DNA of 64,000 nt, taken from positions 3,404,000-3,467,999 of the forward strand of contig JACTAT010000052.1 in the NCBI GenBank assembly GCA_014526335.1, in the 5' to 3' direction. Within the stretch, counting starts at the first letter, position 1. Each line of letters opens with the position of its first letter. The notes under the pieces were generated by a model. The model did no database searches and had not been told where the DNA came from. It was given only the letters and a program-made list of their open reading frames with translations. This stretch comes from Chrysaora quinquecirrha. Lineage: Eukaryota > Cnidaria > Scyphozoa > Semaeostomeae > Pelagiidae. Below, piece by piece: positions 43,701 to 56,341 of the stretch. Both the position numbers and the translations under genes were made by a program.

Positions 43701-46700
43701 AAATCCTTGGAATAATTCCCCATGGGGGATTATTCGAAGGGAGGGCTTATTGGGATTATTGAATTCTTAGGTTGGGGCTTATTTGAGGATTTACGGTTTT
43801 CTGACAATGTGAGCATGGTTGCAAAATTTATGTTGAAAAGCATGGTCTTCTGTTATGAATTGAGCAGATGAACAATGTAAAGTCTAACAAATTGTGTAGG
43901 CCGTTGTATTTGCTCCTGTTATGTTATTTGAGAATCAAGCCCTAAATACAGTATGTAATTTTGCTTTCTGCAGACAGCCACTATGTACCAAAGCATAGGT
44001 GTTGAAACAAGGTAAGTATTTTATGACATTTCAATCATATGTTTTGTTATCAGGATTTAACAATTTTGCATTTCATTCAATTTTTTCTCAATTATTTGCG
44101 GCAATTTTCATTGAGCAGAGATAATGAAATTTCTAAGAAGGACAAACATTTGGGAGGGGGTGACAGCTTCCTGGTACGTTGTTAAATAACACCCAGTACA
44201 TGGTACAAGAGGCGAAAAATCTACCGGGTACGGAACAAACGCAATCCGGTACATTGTACACTGGAAAAGTTAAAGCCATAACATGCGCATGCATGAAAAA
44301 CGGTATACCGGGACATTGTCACAAATAATGACCGGTACGCTTGCAAAAAAGCCGGTACACCCATACATTGCTCATAACTTCCACCCCTCACAAACAATGT
44401 ACAAGTTACGATATTTTCTCGCACTTAAAGAAGGAAACTTCTTGTTGAAGATATTTACTTTTCGTCTTTTTCATTATTGAACTACTGTGTTAATTTGCAA
44501 GGCGTTGAGCTACTTCGACACTGTACCAGGACAACTTTTATCCTAAAGTGTTCCGTTTGCCTATTGTGGTCACGCTGAAACCTAACGAGACCCTGAAAAA
44601 AATGCGAGCAACTTCGAGACTCTCTCTTGGGATCAAAAATTCGTATTTATCCTCTGTAACGAGCATAACGAGGTTTCTGTTGAAACCCTGAAATTAATAT
44701 GGGATGCATTTGTAATAAGATAACGTAAAAACAAGTATGACTCAACCTGTCACAGCCCCTACTACAAAACAATTTTTTTAAATAGGATATTTAACTTTTT
44801 ATTAGGTAAAATAGGTTTTTACTAAAAACTGGATTAGAGAGCGGATGCAATAAAATAGACAAGATTTTTTGGCACACTGAGGCCATTCAAACCTACGTTC
44901 TCATCAGAGTGGTACTTACATGATTTTAATGTTAGAGCTTGAAAATCCATTAATATCCATTTTCCACTTTTAAGAAGGTTCGTCTTTCTTCTACATAACC
45001 CTAAGCACTGATTATATTAGTTTGAAAGGCCTCAGTGCAAATCTGATGCAAAAGTAGATCGGATCTAAACTGGAACGCTTTTCAAAGCGATTCAAATGTA
45101 GGTCGGTTCGCGGACCAGAAATGGATCGGATCTAAAAATTTTGTATAAACGCAAGGCCTATTCGCACCAAAAGTAGATCGGATCCACTGTAGATCCGATC
45201 CCTTCTCGCTCGGGTAAACATGGCCTAGGACTCTATAAAGTTTTTTTTTGGACTCGAACACCTCCTCAACCCATGAACCCAATGTATTGTAGGCCTATTC
45301 TATTGGAATCTTAAACGTAGTAAATGTAGTAAAAATCATGAAACTAGCGAGTAAAAAAAATCACAATAAATTGATCATTGAATGAGCTGAACAAAAAATC
45401 ATAAGGCAACTCCGTGGAGAAGCGAGTCTCATTATCGCTAATATGCCCTAAGTTTGAATCCGTAACGATTTTGTTGCGACTTTCAGGTGTTACCCCTGTG
45501 TCTGACGGGTCAAAAGAATTTTGCTCTCGTGGCAGAATCATAAATGTTTCAGCTATAGCAGGAATCATTCAGGTTTCACATTTCTTGTGCAAACGGCATT
45601 CCGATCCGGAAAACTTTTTATACGGACCCAAATGGTACTAAACTGTGTCTTTGTATCAGCTCTTTTCCTTTTCTGTAGATTAGATCATGCAGAAATGATG
45701 TCATTGTTTCGACATCATATGGAGCAAGTGGAACAAGAATCTCAAAATGATGTTGATCTAAACATCCCAGAAGGACCTCACACGGAAACATCGTAAGATT
45801 TAGCAAAAAGGTCTTATCAATTTTGGAACTTCTTAATGCATGATTTTTTGGAAGTTTGTCTTTGAGTTGTGCAGAACTTCAGTCCGAACAGCCGTGTTTT
45901 CGAACACCATATAATAAAGACCAGTCCTGGTCGTATCCAGGATTGACCTCTCCCGTTGACCTTCCCAAAAATACATCATTTTCTTTTTTCCCTACTAGAT
46001 CTTCAGCTGCCGAAGAAGTGCCTTCTGGAAAACCTAAGAAGTACAGAAAACTATTCAGTCACAGTCGAGTCCATATTGATCGACGTAATACTTCAACGTC
46101 AGTCAGTGAGGGATCAAAAGGAAGGAATCAGCTGTTATCAGATGAAGCTTCAGATACCAGTGCATGGCTTTCGACAAAGAAAAGAAATATTACTGGATGT
46201 TCTGCATCGGCAACAAGGCCTGGAGATGAAGAGACCGAGCAGCTGCCTGCGAAATCTTATAAACAGGCTAGAAATGTGAATAATAGAGAATTAGCAGTCT
46301 TGTTGAACAGTGATGTAGAAGCGGCTGGAGATATAATTGCAGCTGTGAGTGCTGCTGCAGAAGCAAGTGCAGAAGATGCTGATGCAGATGATGCTGGTGA
46401 TCACGCAGAGGCTGATGATGGTGCTGAAGTTGCTGATGCTGGTAATGCAGAGCATGCCGCTATGGATGTTGATTCTGATGATTCTGATGCAAATGTTGCA
46501 GTTGGTAATCAGGATGAAGCTGTAGATGCAGACGATGATTATCGTCATTACGACTATTACACAGGAGAGCAGGTATTGAGGGATGTATTTGGGAGACTAC
46601 CAAGGCCTGGAGGAGGCTTTTACCCTATGATTCCAAGAGTGGGAGTACGACCTTTAAGAGTCCCTGATATTGCTGACAATATTGCCAGACCTGTGTCTCC

Positions 46701-48657
46701 TCGTGTCCGTAGAAGAGACAGAGCCAGGCTCGGTCAAGACGTTAACGACGGGGCTGACAACCAGGTCGAACCTGTTGTGCCACCGTTATCACCTCGTCTT
46801 CGAAGAGGACCCAGAGGTAGGCCGGCTCAAGAGGCTGACGAGGAAGCCGCTGATGCTGGTGCACGTGCCCATGGCCGTCTGCAAAGACCTTCCAATTCCC
46901 GACGCTCTCGTCATAATGAAAGTCTCCCTGAAGTTTCGAGCTCAGATGATCAGCGCCCTAGGAGAAATCTTCGATACCATGAAGATGATGATTCGTCCCC
47001 CGATGAAGATGACAGCTTTTTTGCTGGAGATGACGGTAATTAATTATATACTTTTTATTCACGTTTACATATATACTTTACATCGCAATTTCTTTGAGGT
47101 TACGATGCTTTTTTATATATTTTGACCTTTTCACAAAGGGCTCTTTTTTACATAGTGTGACTTCGTTTTCCCAAGAAAGCCCCCCCCTAGGTAGGGAAAT
47201 CTTGTTTTGTTCATTTTTAAAGATGTTCCTTTTATTGAGGAGTCAATGAATGGAATTTCCGCTGAACCATATAATGGAATAACCACTAACCCAAAATGCC
47301 GAACCTCAAATCATTTATGCGTGTCCTTGAGCGCTTATTGTCTTACATAATAAGTTAGAATGATGGCCTGTGTTCTGTCCTCATAGGAACAAGTTAGGCG
47401 ATTGAACAATTGCCTGCTTGCTAAAAAGCCGAATTTCTGCCGAACTGTTTGGGTCTGGTGAAGACTAACCGTTTTTCCGTTGACCTGTGTCTAAACATGA
47501 ATCCTACCCATTTCTGCCCTTTTTGCCACAAGAAAGCTTCGGAATGGTGCAGTAGACCCTTAAGGCTTTCAGGGAGACAACAGAAACATTTCTTGTCTTC
47601 GCGACATGCAAATGACTCAGGACACATGTTGCTCGCTTGTCACTTGCATGTTTAGCTACCCTGGGATACATACCGGATTCAGTGTCGTGTGCGACAGGTT
47701 AAGCTATGGCTAAACCAGGAGACTTCTCGCACGCGACACTGTATTCGGCGTGTCTCCCAGGGTGGCTAAACATGCGAGTGACAAGCGAGCAACATGTCCC
47801 CGAGTCATTTGCATGTCGCGGAGACAAGAGATGTCTCTTTGTCTCCAAAAACATTTGCATGTCTTTTGCTACAAATTGTGTCGCGCGCTACAAAGTTTCC
47901 GAGGTGGCTAAACTGGGAGACACTGAGGGGACATCAATGTCGTGCGCGACATGTCTCCTAGTTTAGCCAGGCCTTTAGTTTAGCCATAGCTTTACAGTAG
48001 TACAGTAGACAGTAGTCCCTGACTAGCCTTTATAGCTAACACAGTGAGACCAAAACACTCCTGCATTAACTCAAATTTGAAATGCATTCTTGTTTTGCTA
48101 AAAAAGAGATTTAAATTAAATGGATGAGGAACGTATGCTTAAGGCCTGACTAAACTAGGAGGCATGTCACGGGAGACATGTTGAGTGTGACATCTCCCCT
48201 TGATGTCTCCCAGTTTAGCCACCTCGGAAACTTTGTAGCGTGCGACAACATTTGTAGCGAGAGCCACGCAAACGTTTCTGGTTGTAGACAACAGAAACAT
48301 TTCGTGTCTCCGCGTCTCGGGGGAATGTTGCTCGCTTGTCACTCGCATGTTTAACCACCCTGGGAGTCACATCAAATACAGTGTCTCGCGCGACATGTCT
48401 CCTAGTTTACCCAAGGCTTTATTCGTGTCATTTTTATCGTAGTTTCAACCTCGAACACTGGAACGCGACGAAGAAAGTTCACAGCGGAAGAAGAGGACTT
48501 TTTGCGACGTGGAGTCAGGAGGTTTGGAGTTGGCAGATGGGCTCAGATACTCGACAGATATGATTTTAACGGGAGGACGTCTGTAAATCTTAAAGACAAA
48601 TGGCGTAATATGATGAGAAGGGATCAAGAAGATGAAGATGCTCAAGAATATCTATAA
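40747..48657 (+). CDS. TERF: Telomere repeat-binding factor (TRF1/TRF2-like), complete
   Basis: Eight exons (40747-40909, 41418-41635, 42248-42322, 43092-43238, 43974-44011, 45679-45792, 45999-47035, 48443-48657) join in phase to 668 residues. Residues about 15-220 match the TRFH dimerisation domain of TRF1/TRF2 (AKLWILEYSCRRICRSF, KTLILMSEMCLRLLKKDF, and NMSYENYLDSMQKFVGFLL, which parallels NFSYETFQQKMLRFLE of human TRF2). Residues 606-658 are a telobox Myb domain: RRKFTAEEEDFLRRGVRRFG, GRWAQIL, then VNLKDKWRNM (645-654), the signature that contacts TTAGGG repeats. The linker, almost all in one 1.0-kb exon, has an acidic Ala/Asp-rich tract (about 356-440) and a basic Pro/Arg-rich tract (about 445-580). 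There is no N-terminal basic or acidic extension like those of TRF2 or TRF1. It should bind double-stranded telomeric DNA as a shelterin-type dimer. TRF1 versus TRF2 cannot be assigned. Confidence 0.93.
41040..41395 (-). mobile_element. tRNA-derived SINE in reverse orientation
   Basis: On the minus strand it opens GATGGTGTAGTCTAGTCGTT (A-box) followed by GGTGCTGGGTTCAATGC (B-box), then a GC-rich body, GGTACCCAGATGTCTGGGGT and an end shared with the fragment at 31085. In TRF intron 1. Confidence 0.7.
41635..41701. repeat. Tandem duplication covering a 5' splice site
   Basis: A segment of about 35 bp, GGTTTGTTTCAAGTTAACCA through TTACCACAA, is present twice in a row, starting at the TRF exon 2 donor. 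The second copy carries another potential GT donor but lacks the upstream exon context. Confidence 0.7.
42441..43025. repeat. 0.58-kb TTTGT/TTTTG low-complexity tract
   Basis: Almost entirely (TTTTG)n and (TTTG)n with TGTATTGTTTGTATTTTTG variants and an internal near-perfect duplication (about 42650-42780 and 42790-42900). All three forward frames stay open as FVLFVLF-type strings, which are artefacts. In TRF intron 3. Confidence 0.9.
47570..47995. mobile_element. CTAAACTAGGAGAC MITE copy plus truncated copy
   Basis: The full copy spans about 47698-47995 (GCTATGGCTAAACCAGGAGAC ... GACATGTCTCCTAGTTTAGCCAGGCC). A partial copy in the same family (GACAACAGAAACATTTCTTG ... GTCGTGTGCGACAGG) abuts it on the left. 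In TRF intron 7. Confidence 0.75.
48141..48420. mobile_element. CTAAACTAGGAGAC MITE copy, opposite orientation
   Basis: The ends are AGGCCTGACTAAACTAGGAG and CATGTCTCCTAGTTTACCCA, with a family interior in the opposite sense to the neighbour at 47698. The right end is only about 20 bp from the acceptor of the last TRF exon (48443). Confidence 0.8.
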
Positions 48658-49504
48658 ATAAAAACGGGCAAAATTGTTTCGTTTTAGCGCCGTTCACAAT
48701 ACTCCGTTTTCGTGCAAAGCTATTCAGAACACTCCATAGCAAATTTTTTCGTTTTCAAATTTTCGAACGCTCTCTAAAAGTGGATATTTTCAAGAGCGGA
48801 GTACAGTCTATTCACGATACATCCAACCCTTCAAAAAGCTCGAACACTCATTCACTTGTACTAGGGAGAGCCCCTGAAGCTCCCCAAATAATCCCGAAAA
48901 AAAGCTAAAGCCGTAAACAATACGTCATCAAATACTTCGCAATTGTTTACCCCCCAAATCTAGGTTATTTTCGGACAGGCTTGGGTTAGAACTTATGTTA
49001 TCTTATGTTATAAAGGAGTTTTTTTGTTACAGTATCGTTTTTGTACGAAAATGGAGTAGAATAGTATTGTCGGAGTCGGGTGGCTTTGACCTGCTACATA
49101 GAGGTCTTACACGAATGGTAACAGAAACGGAGCGGCGATGTTATTTTTCTATCAAGTTACTCCAAGTGAAGGCAGCCTAACGTGGTCTGAGGAAGTCAAT
49201 TATTTGTACATAAGTAACATTTTTATGTTATATTGTTTGTTTGTGTCCCCTTTTTTAGGTATCTCCGATAGTAGGAGCATGGCAACTTTTTGTTATTATA
49301 CAGTGATACGTTTTGGTTTTATTTTGTATAAGAAATAAATTGTTTATTAATTTTTGTTGTGTTAAAATCGTTATGTTATTTTTATTTTGAAGTATATAAT
49401 TATGATATACTGTAACCTCCATGAAAGTAAACGCGTGTTATTTTTGTTTCCTTTTCACCCCAAAGCGACCACGCCCATTGCCACGCCCAAGGTAAAAACA
49501 AATG

Positions 49505-49620
49505 GAATGTCACCATGACCGGAAGTTCAGGCTTTGGTATGTAAATAACCAAAACAATAATACAAAGAATGCTGGGATGGGTGGTGACCTTCTAATCCAA
49601 ATCTCCAAGATGGCGGCGAA
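49505..49620 (+). promoter_or_regulatory. Syntrophin promoter/start region with ETS- and YY1-like motifs
   Basis: An ETS-type CCGGAAGT lies at 49519-49526. An AAGATGGCGGC YY1-type motif (49608-49618) contains the chosen start codon. That combination is typical of TATA-less animal promoters. Motif reading only. Confidence 0.4.
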
Positions 49621-52600
49621 TTGCAGGAGCGGTGTTTTGGAGCTCTATCACGAAGGAAAATGGTCGCGTGTATTGGCCAGTCTAGACGAGGAAACCCTCA
49701 CTATAAGTGTCGAAGAAAACTTGGAAGTCAATGGACGAGCTGGCAATGCAAAGCTCGACTCTACTTCGAGTTCAAATTCGGAGTTTCAAGTCCCAGAACA
49801 TGTGCTGAATCAAGTCAGGGTTGCTCGTGTGATAAAACAAGAAGTTGGAGGACTTGGAATCAGTATCAAGGGTGGAAGGGAGAATAAAATGCCGATTTTA
49901 ATTTCAAAGATTTTCAAAGGTCTTGCTGCAGATCAGACGGAAAGTTTGTATGTCGGAGATGCAATCTTGGCTGTGAACGGAGAAGATTTGAGAAATGCGA
50001 CGCACGACGAAGCTGTCCAGGCCCTAAAAAGAGCAGGCAGAGAAGTCGAACTCACTGTAAAATATTTGAAAGAAGTCACACCATATTTTAGGAGAACAAG
50101 CTCACAGTCCAGTACTGAGCATTCCCCGGGTGTGAACGTAGCTGGAAGGCAAAATTGGGCTGAATTGAGAAAGATAACTCTGAAAATGTGTTATGTTACA
50201 ACTCATTTGATGACGAGAGGAATTGAGAATGATGGACAAGCTTTTGAATTATATACTCCAGATGGTCGACTAGGCTTTTTGTTGAGGTGCAAAGATAATA
50301 CAACAGCTAATCAGTGGTTTGGTGCTATACATGCAAATATCAACAGAATGAAGCCAATTGGTAAGCTAATTAGGTCTCAGTTGGTCAGTTGGTTTTATTG
50401 ATAAAACATGCTGTCACAGACAAAATCCTGGTGATGGTAGCTATGTTTTATAATAAAACAAAATAACAGAATGTTCCTAGTGATCTCAGATGAACTTTGT
50501 TCAATGGGGGTGAAAGGCTTGATGGGTTGGCGTATTTACGAATGGAACCTGGCCCTTGCTGACGTAACAATAGCCCCGCGTGAAGACTTCTCATTTTTTG
50601 TTGGTAAATCGTTAGTAACAGCAAAACGGTGCAAGATAGAAAGAAAATAATTGCAGATTTGAAATCACTAGGTTGAATTGTATCCATTGAGAAAATAAAA
50701 AAATTTTGACTAGAAGGGCCCTTGAAAGTCAAATACCAGAAACTCAAACATCTTTAAGCTTGTTATGGCCTCCTTTATAAAGCCTCCTCAAAGGTCAAAT
50801 GCCCCATACTTACTCAAGGTAATACAGATCATCCTTTCTTTTATTAATTTTTCTATTTTAACTCGATTTATTTTTCTTTCCTAGCAATCGATGATGCAAA
50901 TGAAGTCTTGAGTGCCAGCCCTGGAAACAGAGAAATAAGAACAATGGGCTGGCTTTCTGAACAAGTGCAAATGCCTGATGTAAGGCGGCTTGACTGGAAG
51001 CCAGTTTTTGCTGCTCTGACTGATAAAGATATCTTGTTGTATGATATGGTTCCATGGTCATGTGATGACTGGGCTGCTCCATATATAAGTCATCCTTTGC
51101 TAGCTACTCGGTAAGTCTATATTTGTCAATTTTTTGTCTGTTGCTACTTGCAAAAGTTGCTACTATGCATAATAATCCACCACAGTAGTGATTATCCTCC
51201 ACAGTACAAAAAACGTTCTACCACCACAACAAGAATAATAACTCACCACATCAAGCATATTAACCTACAACATCAAGGATAGTGATACACCATAGTACAA
51301 AAATGGACAACCACATCAAGCATAATAAGGCACACACAACATCAAGAATAGCGATCCACCACAGTATGCAAAATGCACAACCACCTCAAGCATGCTTACC
51401 AAACACAGTAGTGAAGATCCACCACAGTACTAAAAAAATACCACCACAGTAATAAATATATATTGGTATGCTAGCATATAACTTGTGTGATTAGAGGCAC
51501 CAGCATTCAAGGCCTGCCCAAATCACAAGTGGCCAAATTTTTCAAAGTATGCAGTCTTTATTACACTACATTGATATAAGAAAGTTATTCTTGTCCCTGT
51601 TTTAGTCTTGTCCATTCTGGTGCTACATCAAGTAATGCAGTACATGGAGCAGAATTGACATTTAGTACTCGAACTGGAACAAAAAATGGCGTTGAAGCTC
51701 ATTTATTCAGAGTAGAAACACCTAAAGAGTTAACTCATTGGTCAAGATCGCTAGTAGATGGAGCTCACAATGCTGCTGCTCTTATTAAGGAAATTAATTG
51801 TGGTAGGTTTGTTTTAGCTATCTTAAGTGAAGTTGATTTGCGGAGTTTTTAGTTCTGAACTAATATATTTTTGAAACCAACGACATGTAAAGACATTTTA
51901 GAAGATACTTTGTCTGTATATTACGATGAGTTTGTTGCCCAAAGTGATAAGGCAGGAACAATAAATTGGGATGTTTCAAGTCAAACTTGAATCATTTTCA
52001 GCTAAAATCAGACTGAGCGAAGATACGTAATACGTATTAACTACGTCGCAGACTGCTTAGAACTTGTAGGATACACTTGATCGGGGACCATTTGTCTACT
52101 AATGGCAGGAGTGCAGAGTGCAACATGCTCAACTTTCTGGAACTATGTGCCGACTAGTTGCTGTCAAACAGGAACTAGTTGACCTCATTGCTCTTGTGAC
52201 CATGATCATCAACTGTATCATATATGTACGATTCAACTATTCAAACGATATTGTACGAGAGCAAGCAAGAGCTCCACATTACAATATAGCATTATGGATA
52301 ACATTATTTTCAACAGCAGGATAGCAGAATGAAAATTTAAGGAAATATTAATTTATCTATTTCAGTGAATTATGCTCAACTAATAAAAGGGGGTTTAGAA
52401 TAAGAGTTCAAGGGGGGTTGGAAAATGTTTCAAAAATTAGTAAGCGAGAGGGAAGATTATTCGGTACTCCAGAGTAGTCGAACTACAATGGCGTCCTCGT
52501 AATTTCATTTATCTTCTTGCTAACAACAGCAGTGACAATAGACGGACATGAAGCACGCCTAACTCTGCATTGGGAGAATGGTTTCACCTTGACAAATACT

Positions 52601-53616
52601 CAGTCCGGTTATGAAGAAGGCCAGTCATCAAAGCTTTGGTATTACCCTTACGAAAAATTGAGAATGTCGTCAGATGATGGGAAACGCCTTTTATGGTTAG
52701 ATTTTGGAGAAGATGATGGTGAAAAGGTTTGTTGAATTCACCTATAACCCCTCCCCTGGTCTCTCTGGTAGAGTACTTGGGTTATTTAAGAATTTCATTA
52801 GATCCTGGGGTGACTTGCATCCCCAAGGATTACAATCAACAGGTTTCTTTGCCAGTTGCAAGATTATCAATCGCTTACTTTTCAACCGATTTTCAGCCTT
52901 TTTTATTTCGACTAAAAGTATAAATTATTTTTATTCCAACGATATCATAATTAGTAAGACTGCTACCGATTACCAAACTCTTTTTCTTTGCTTCCGTAGT
53001 TCCTTACGTTGTGGGCCTAACTTTCGGATACAAATAAAATCCCGCTTTGTCCCAAAAAATTTTCTAGCACCCCTCCTATAAACCTGGTGCATATGTTCTG
53101 AACGAACAGTGTGTTATTGTGCTTACTAACTGAATAGCATTTCTTAACATCTTGTTACTTAAGGGAACATCCTGTTACTTATTGTAACATCGTGTTACCT
53201 ATGGCAACATCCTTTCCCCATGGTAACATCGTATTACCTGTCGTATGCTTGCATGTTATTATCATTTGCTACTTCTGTTACTTTACGGTATATGTTACCC
53301 ATGCTTGTTAAGTTTTTGTCTGCAAATCTAATCACTATTATGAGCTTTAAAAGCAGCAATTTCAACAATCCTTAGCAACAGAAAATATCTGAACCCTAAA
53401 TTTCGTACCAAGTGTTACAACTTCATTGGATCATTGGCCCCCCCATGCCAACTTCAAAAAGTTACTAGTTTTATTAAAGATTTCAAAAGCTTCAGGGGGT
53501 GTAATTCGATTTTTTTTTCACAGGAGCTTGATCTACATGGATGTCCCAAGCCTGTTGTTTTCGTGCTGCACACATTCCTCTCTGCAAAGACTGCACGCCT
53601 TGGCCTGTGTATCTAG
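49610..53616 (+). CDS. SNT: Syntrophin (dystrophin-associated adaptor), complete
   Basis: Five exons: 49610-50360, 50885-51110, 51606-51802, 52530 (or 52533)-52726 and 53524-53616, giving about 487 residues, close to human alpha- and beta-syntrophins. The order is the family's: split PH1 ([20 protein letters not shown], later [19 protein letters not shown]), a PDZ domain inserted between the halves (about 70-153; [30 protein letters not shown]), PH2 (about 262-375; [34 protein letters not shown]), and the syntrophin-unique C-terminus ending [20 protein letters not shown]. Family role: links dystrophin/dystrobrevin at the membrane to channels, kinases and nNOS through the PDZ domain. The ATG at 49610 aligns with vertebrate starts; an upstream in-frame ATG at 49505 would add 35 residues unlike the family. 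Exon 4 has a tandem CAGCAG acceptor. Beta versus alpha type cannot be set. Confidence 0.95.
51166..51460. repeat. Degenerate CCACCACAGTA satellite
   Basis: AATAATCCACCACAGTAGTG and AACCACATCAAGCATAATAA words match the satellite of the 35.9-37.7 kb palindrome, in one orientation only and heavily mutated. In syntrophin intron 2. Confidence 0.75.
53095..53235. repeat. GTTACYTATGGTAACATC short tandem repeats
   Basis: About five degenerate ~25-bp units of TTGTTACTTA-GGAACATCC type, each close to a palindrome (GTTAC..GTAAC). In the last syntrophin intron. Confidence 0.6.
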
Positions 53617-56341
53617 TAAGCAATTTATTGATGAATATCGTATTAATTCTTCAATTCACATATCTCGAACTATTAGTTCGTTACTTATATTACTAATTTT
53701 CCTCATAAGTATACCCAAATTGCCCTTATTTCGCTGTTTTTATAGCTCAATGAAGAATTAGTCAAACTTTTTTATTGTGTTCGTTATTTTATATTTTATG
53801 TAACATACATGTGTCTTGTAGGTAGTTCTTTTTCTATCTTTTCTATTTTTTTTTTCATTTTTTGCTGTTCAGCATTTTTATTTTGCTTACTCTAAAATGC
53901 CAGTAAGAAATATTTAAACTTTTAAGATTTTTGGAGTTTACGGCTCACGTAGAGGCCATTCTAACCTTAACAATGCCGTGAGTTTGAAGGGCAAAATCGA
54001 GCTCTTTCGAAGCAGTTAATCAATGGTTTAATTTAAACCCAGTTCCACGGCAGACTACCATAGACTCCTGCTAATTCAAATTCCCTCTATTCAGACTCTT
54101 CATTATTCACAAAGGATCCCGATTTCATTGTCATCTTTAGCGTGGTTATGGGTAAATGGTAGACTCGTTACATAAGTCACACTCTTTGTAAGTAGCAACG
54201 GCAGTCTTTAGCAACAGCAACAACTACTTGCTTAGAAAATTGAATTGAATGGCCTAATCCTCAGAGTGGCGAGTCGTAGTTCTGAGCGACCTATCGAAAT
54301 AAGATTGGCCTAAGAAGCGAAAACGAATAAGTCTAGTTAACTTGCGTAAATGTAGGCTGGAATTAGTCTGCTAAGCCTCAAAGCGGCCTGGGTCATTGCA
54401 AGTTGCAGGAAATTGTTGCCACTAGTGCTGTTTACTTGCAATAGGGATCGGGTAAGTTTAGGTATGAGTGTGGTAGTTGTTCCGCCGGTGACCTTCACCT
54501 CAAAACATGCTTATTCGATTCTGAGCGATTGTTCTATGCTAACTTACTCACTGATTGACATTGCCCCTCCAAAACATGTTTTAAGTTCGTTTGAGGCTGT
54601 AGCCTTAATGCTTTGTACTACTAGAAGCTATTTGCATTGAACTGAACTTTTCTCAGATTTGAGAAAATTTTGACTCGGATTCCAACTTTACTGTAAATTT
54701 CTTGCGTGTCTCTTCTTTCAAAAAAGTATTCGGTCTTTTCCCCCAAACCAAAGTACGCGTAGCTGCGAACCTTCTTCACTCGTCAATGAAAAGTGGCGTG
54801 ACTTGCGTGTGGCACCAAAGTCTCTTTTGTTCTAATTGACTGTCCTCCGGTCAATGACCGTGTAACTTTTACCCGACTCTGGTATACGTGTGTATTTGGA
54901 ATATAAGACTTAGCCTTAGTTCTAGGTAGCTGGTTTGGCAACGCGCAATGGGTTGACTGGGTGTATATTCTGAAAGATTCTGCATATAGATTTGATGTCA
55001 TGGCTAACTGCACGATTATTGCAATGACTGACTGTAACTGCATCATTGAAATTATGTACGCTGTTCGATATATACAAGGCCCGTTTGTCGATTACATAAG
55101 TTCCACTCTACGCAAACATCATCGGTATTCTTAAGCAACGGGAACAACCATTTACGCGGAAAAATTAAATTGGATGGCCTAATGCTCAGAGCAATGATAT
55201 AATTGGCTCAGAGTAGTTCTGAGAGGGGCCTGTCTATATCAGAATGGCCTAAGAAGCGAAAATTACGAATCGTGGGATAAGTCTAAGCCATTACGACTCG
55301 TGGGATAAGTCTAGGCCATCTCCATGTAGTTGTTAATTCTTATTTGTAAGGAACACTTAAAACTGAGAAATAAGAAACAAGAAACACTGTAGAAGCCGCA
55401 CCAAGTCTTGTGATGTCTTCTTAATTTATGTAAATTGGAAATCTGTTTCGTTGAAATTGCCCATAGAGATATGCTTGTTTGTAGTGTGTAGAGATTCTTC
55501 CTTTTTCCTTTTTGCCAGTATTAGAGTTGCCATTGTACTCTAGCCAAATATAGAAATCCTTTGTTTCTAATTAAAATGAATATAAACACATGCATGCATA
55601 TTCTTGTCATTCTGTTGAAATTGTTAATCAAAATGTAACCGAATTTCACTGCTTTGGTCATGTCTTTGTCATTAGCTCTTGTTGCGTCCTTGATTGCGTA
55701 TTTGACCCTATCACCTGGGCGATGAAGAAGAAATTGAAGGTGTAATACTATTCAGTCACTAGGATCTCAGTAGTAGGTTAACTAATCGAGACCTCGACCC
55801 TGGCTATAACGCTACCGGGGCTGGGCTCAAAATCTGACCACACAAAGGTCCTGACAGCACGAGTCAGCTGGATTACTCCACGACGCCACAGGACCTTCAG
55901 TGGTGGGGGAGTCAGTAGATCCTGATCTGCTGCTAAGATCCGACTTTTTGTTGCTCCGTTTATAATCCGACTCCCGTCGTTGCTACGTATATCATCTGGT
56001 TTGAAGTTGCTGTGAAGTTTGCTCATACATTCAGATGTTTGAGTAATAGTAGTTTGGGTAAAGCTATGGCTAAACTAGGAGACTTGTCGCGCGCGATATT
56101 TTATTCGGCGCGTAATCTCGCGCGCGGCATTTTTCCTAGTTTAGCCAGACCTTTTAAGCCTATCTGCATTATAGACCAGTTTTTTATGGGCGTGGCACAC
56201 ACATTCGCTTTGTCTTCTTAGTCCCCGTATATTTTTTTCTAAAATTTTGCGCAACTAAAACTTTATAAACAAACTACGGCTTACTAGGACCAGGGTAGTT
56301 GGCTGTATTGAGTTGAAATGCCGAGTTTGAGGGGCTTTTAC
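53617..56341. other. Intergenic; repeats but no confident gene
   Basis: A block of about 170-200 bp occurs twice as a direct copy (about 54165-54335 and 55090-55290; shared TTGAATTGAATGGCCTAAT-like and GGCCTAAGAAGCGAAAA words). AGTAGGTTAACTAATCGAGA at 55772 recurs inverted near 61353-61382. A short CTAAACTAGGAGAC MITE lies at 56058-56157. No splice-bounded coding exon was found. Confidence 0.5.
56058..56157. mobile_element. Short (100-bp) CTAAACTAGGAGAC MITE derivative
   Basis: It keeps only the two ends, AAGCTATGGCTAAACTAGGA and ...TTTTCCTAGTTTAGCCAGAC, with about 60 bp of GCGCGCG-rich middle. An internal deletion form of the 280-bp family. Confidence 0.75.

Noticed and set aside
46291..46548. 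Ile/Ser/Cys-rich minus-strand frame
   Set aside because: Shadow of the Ala/Asp-rich TRF linker (complement of GAT/GCT codons).
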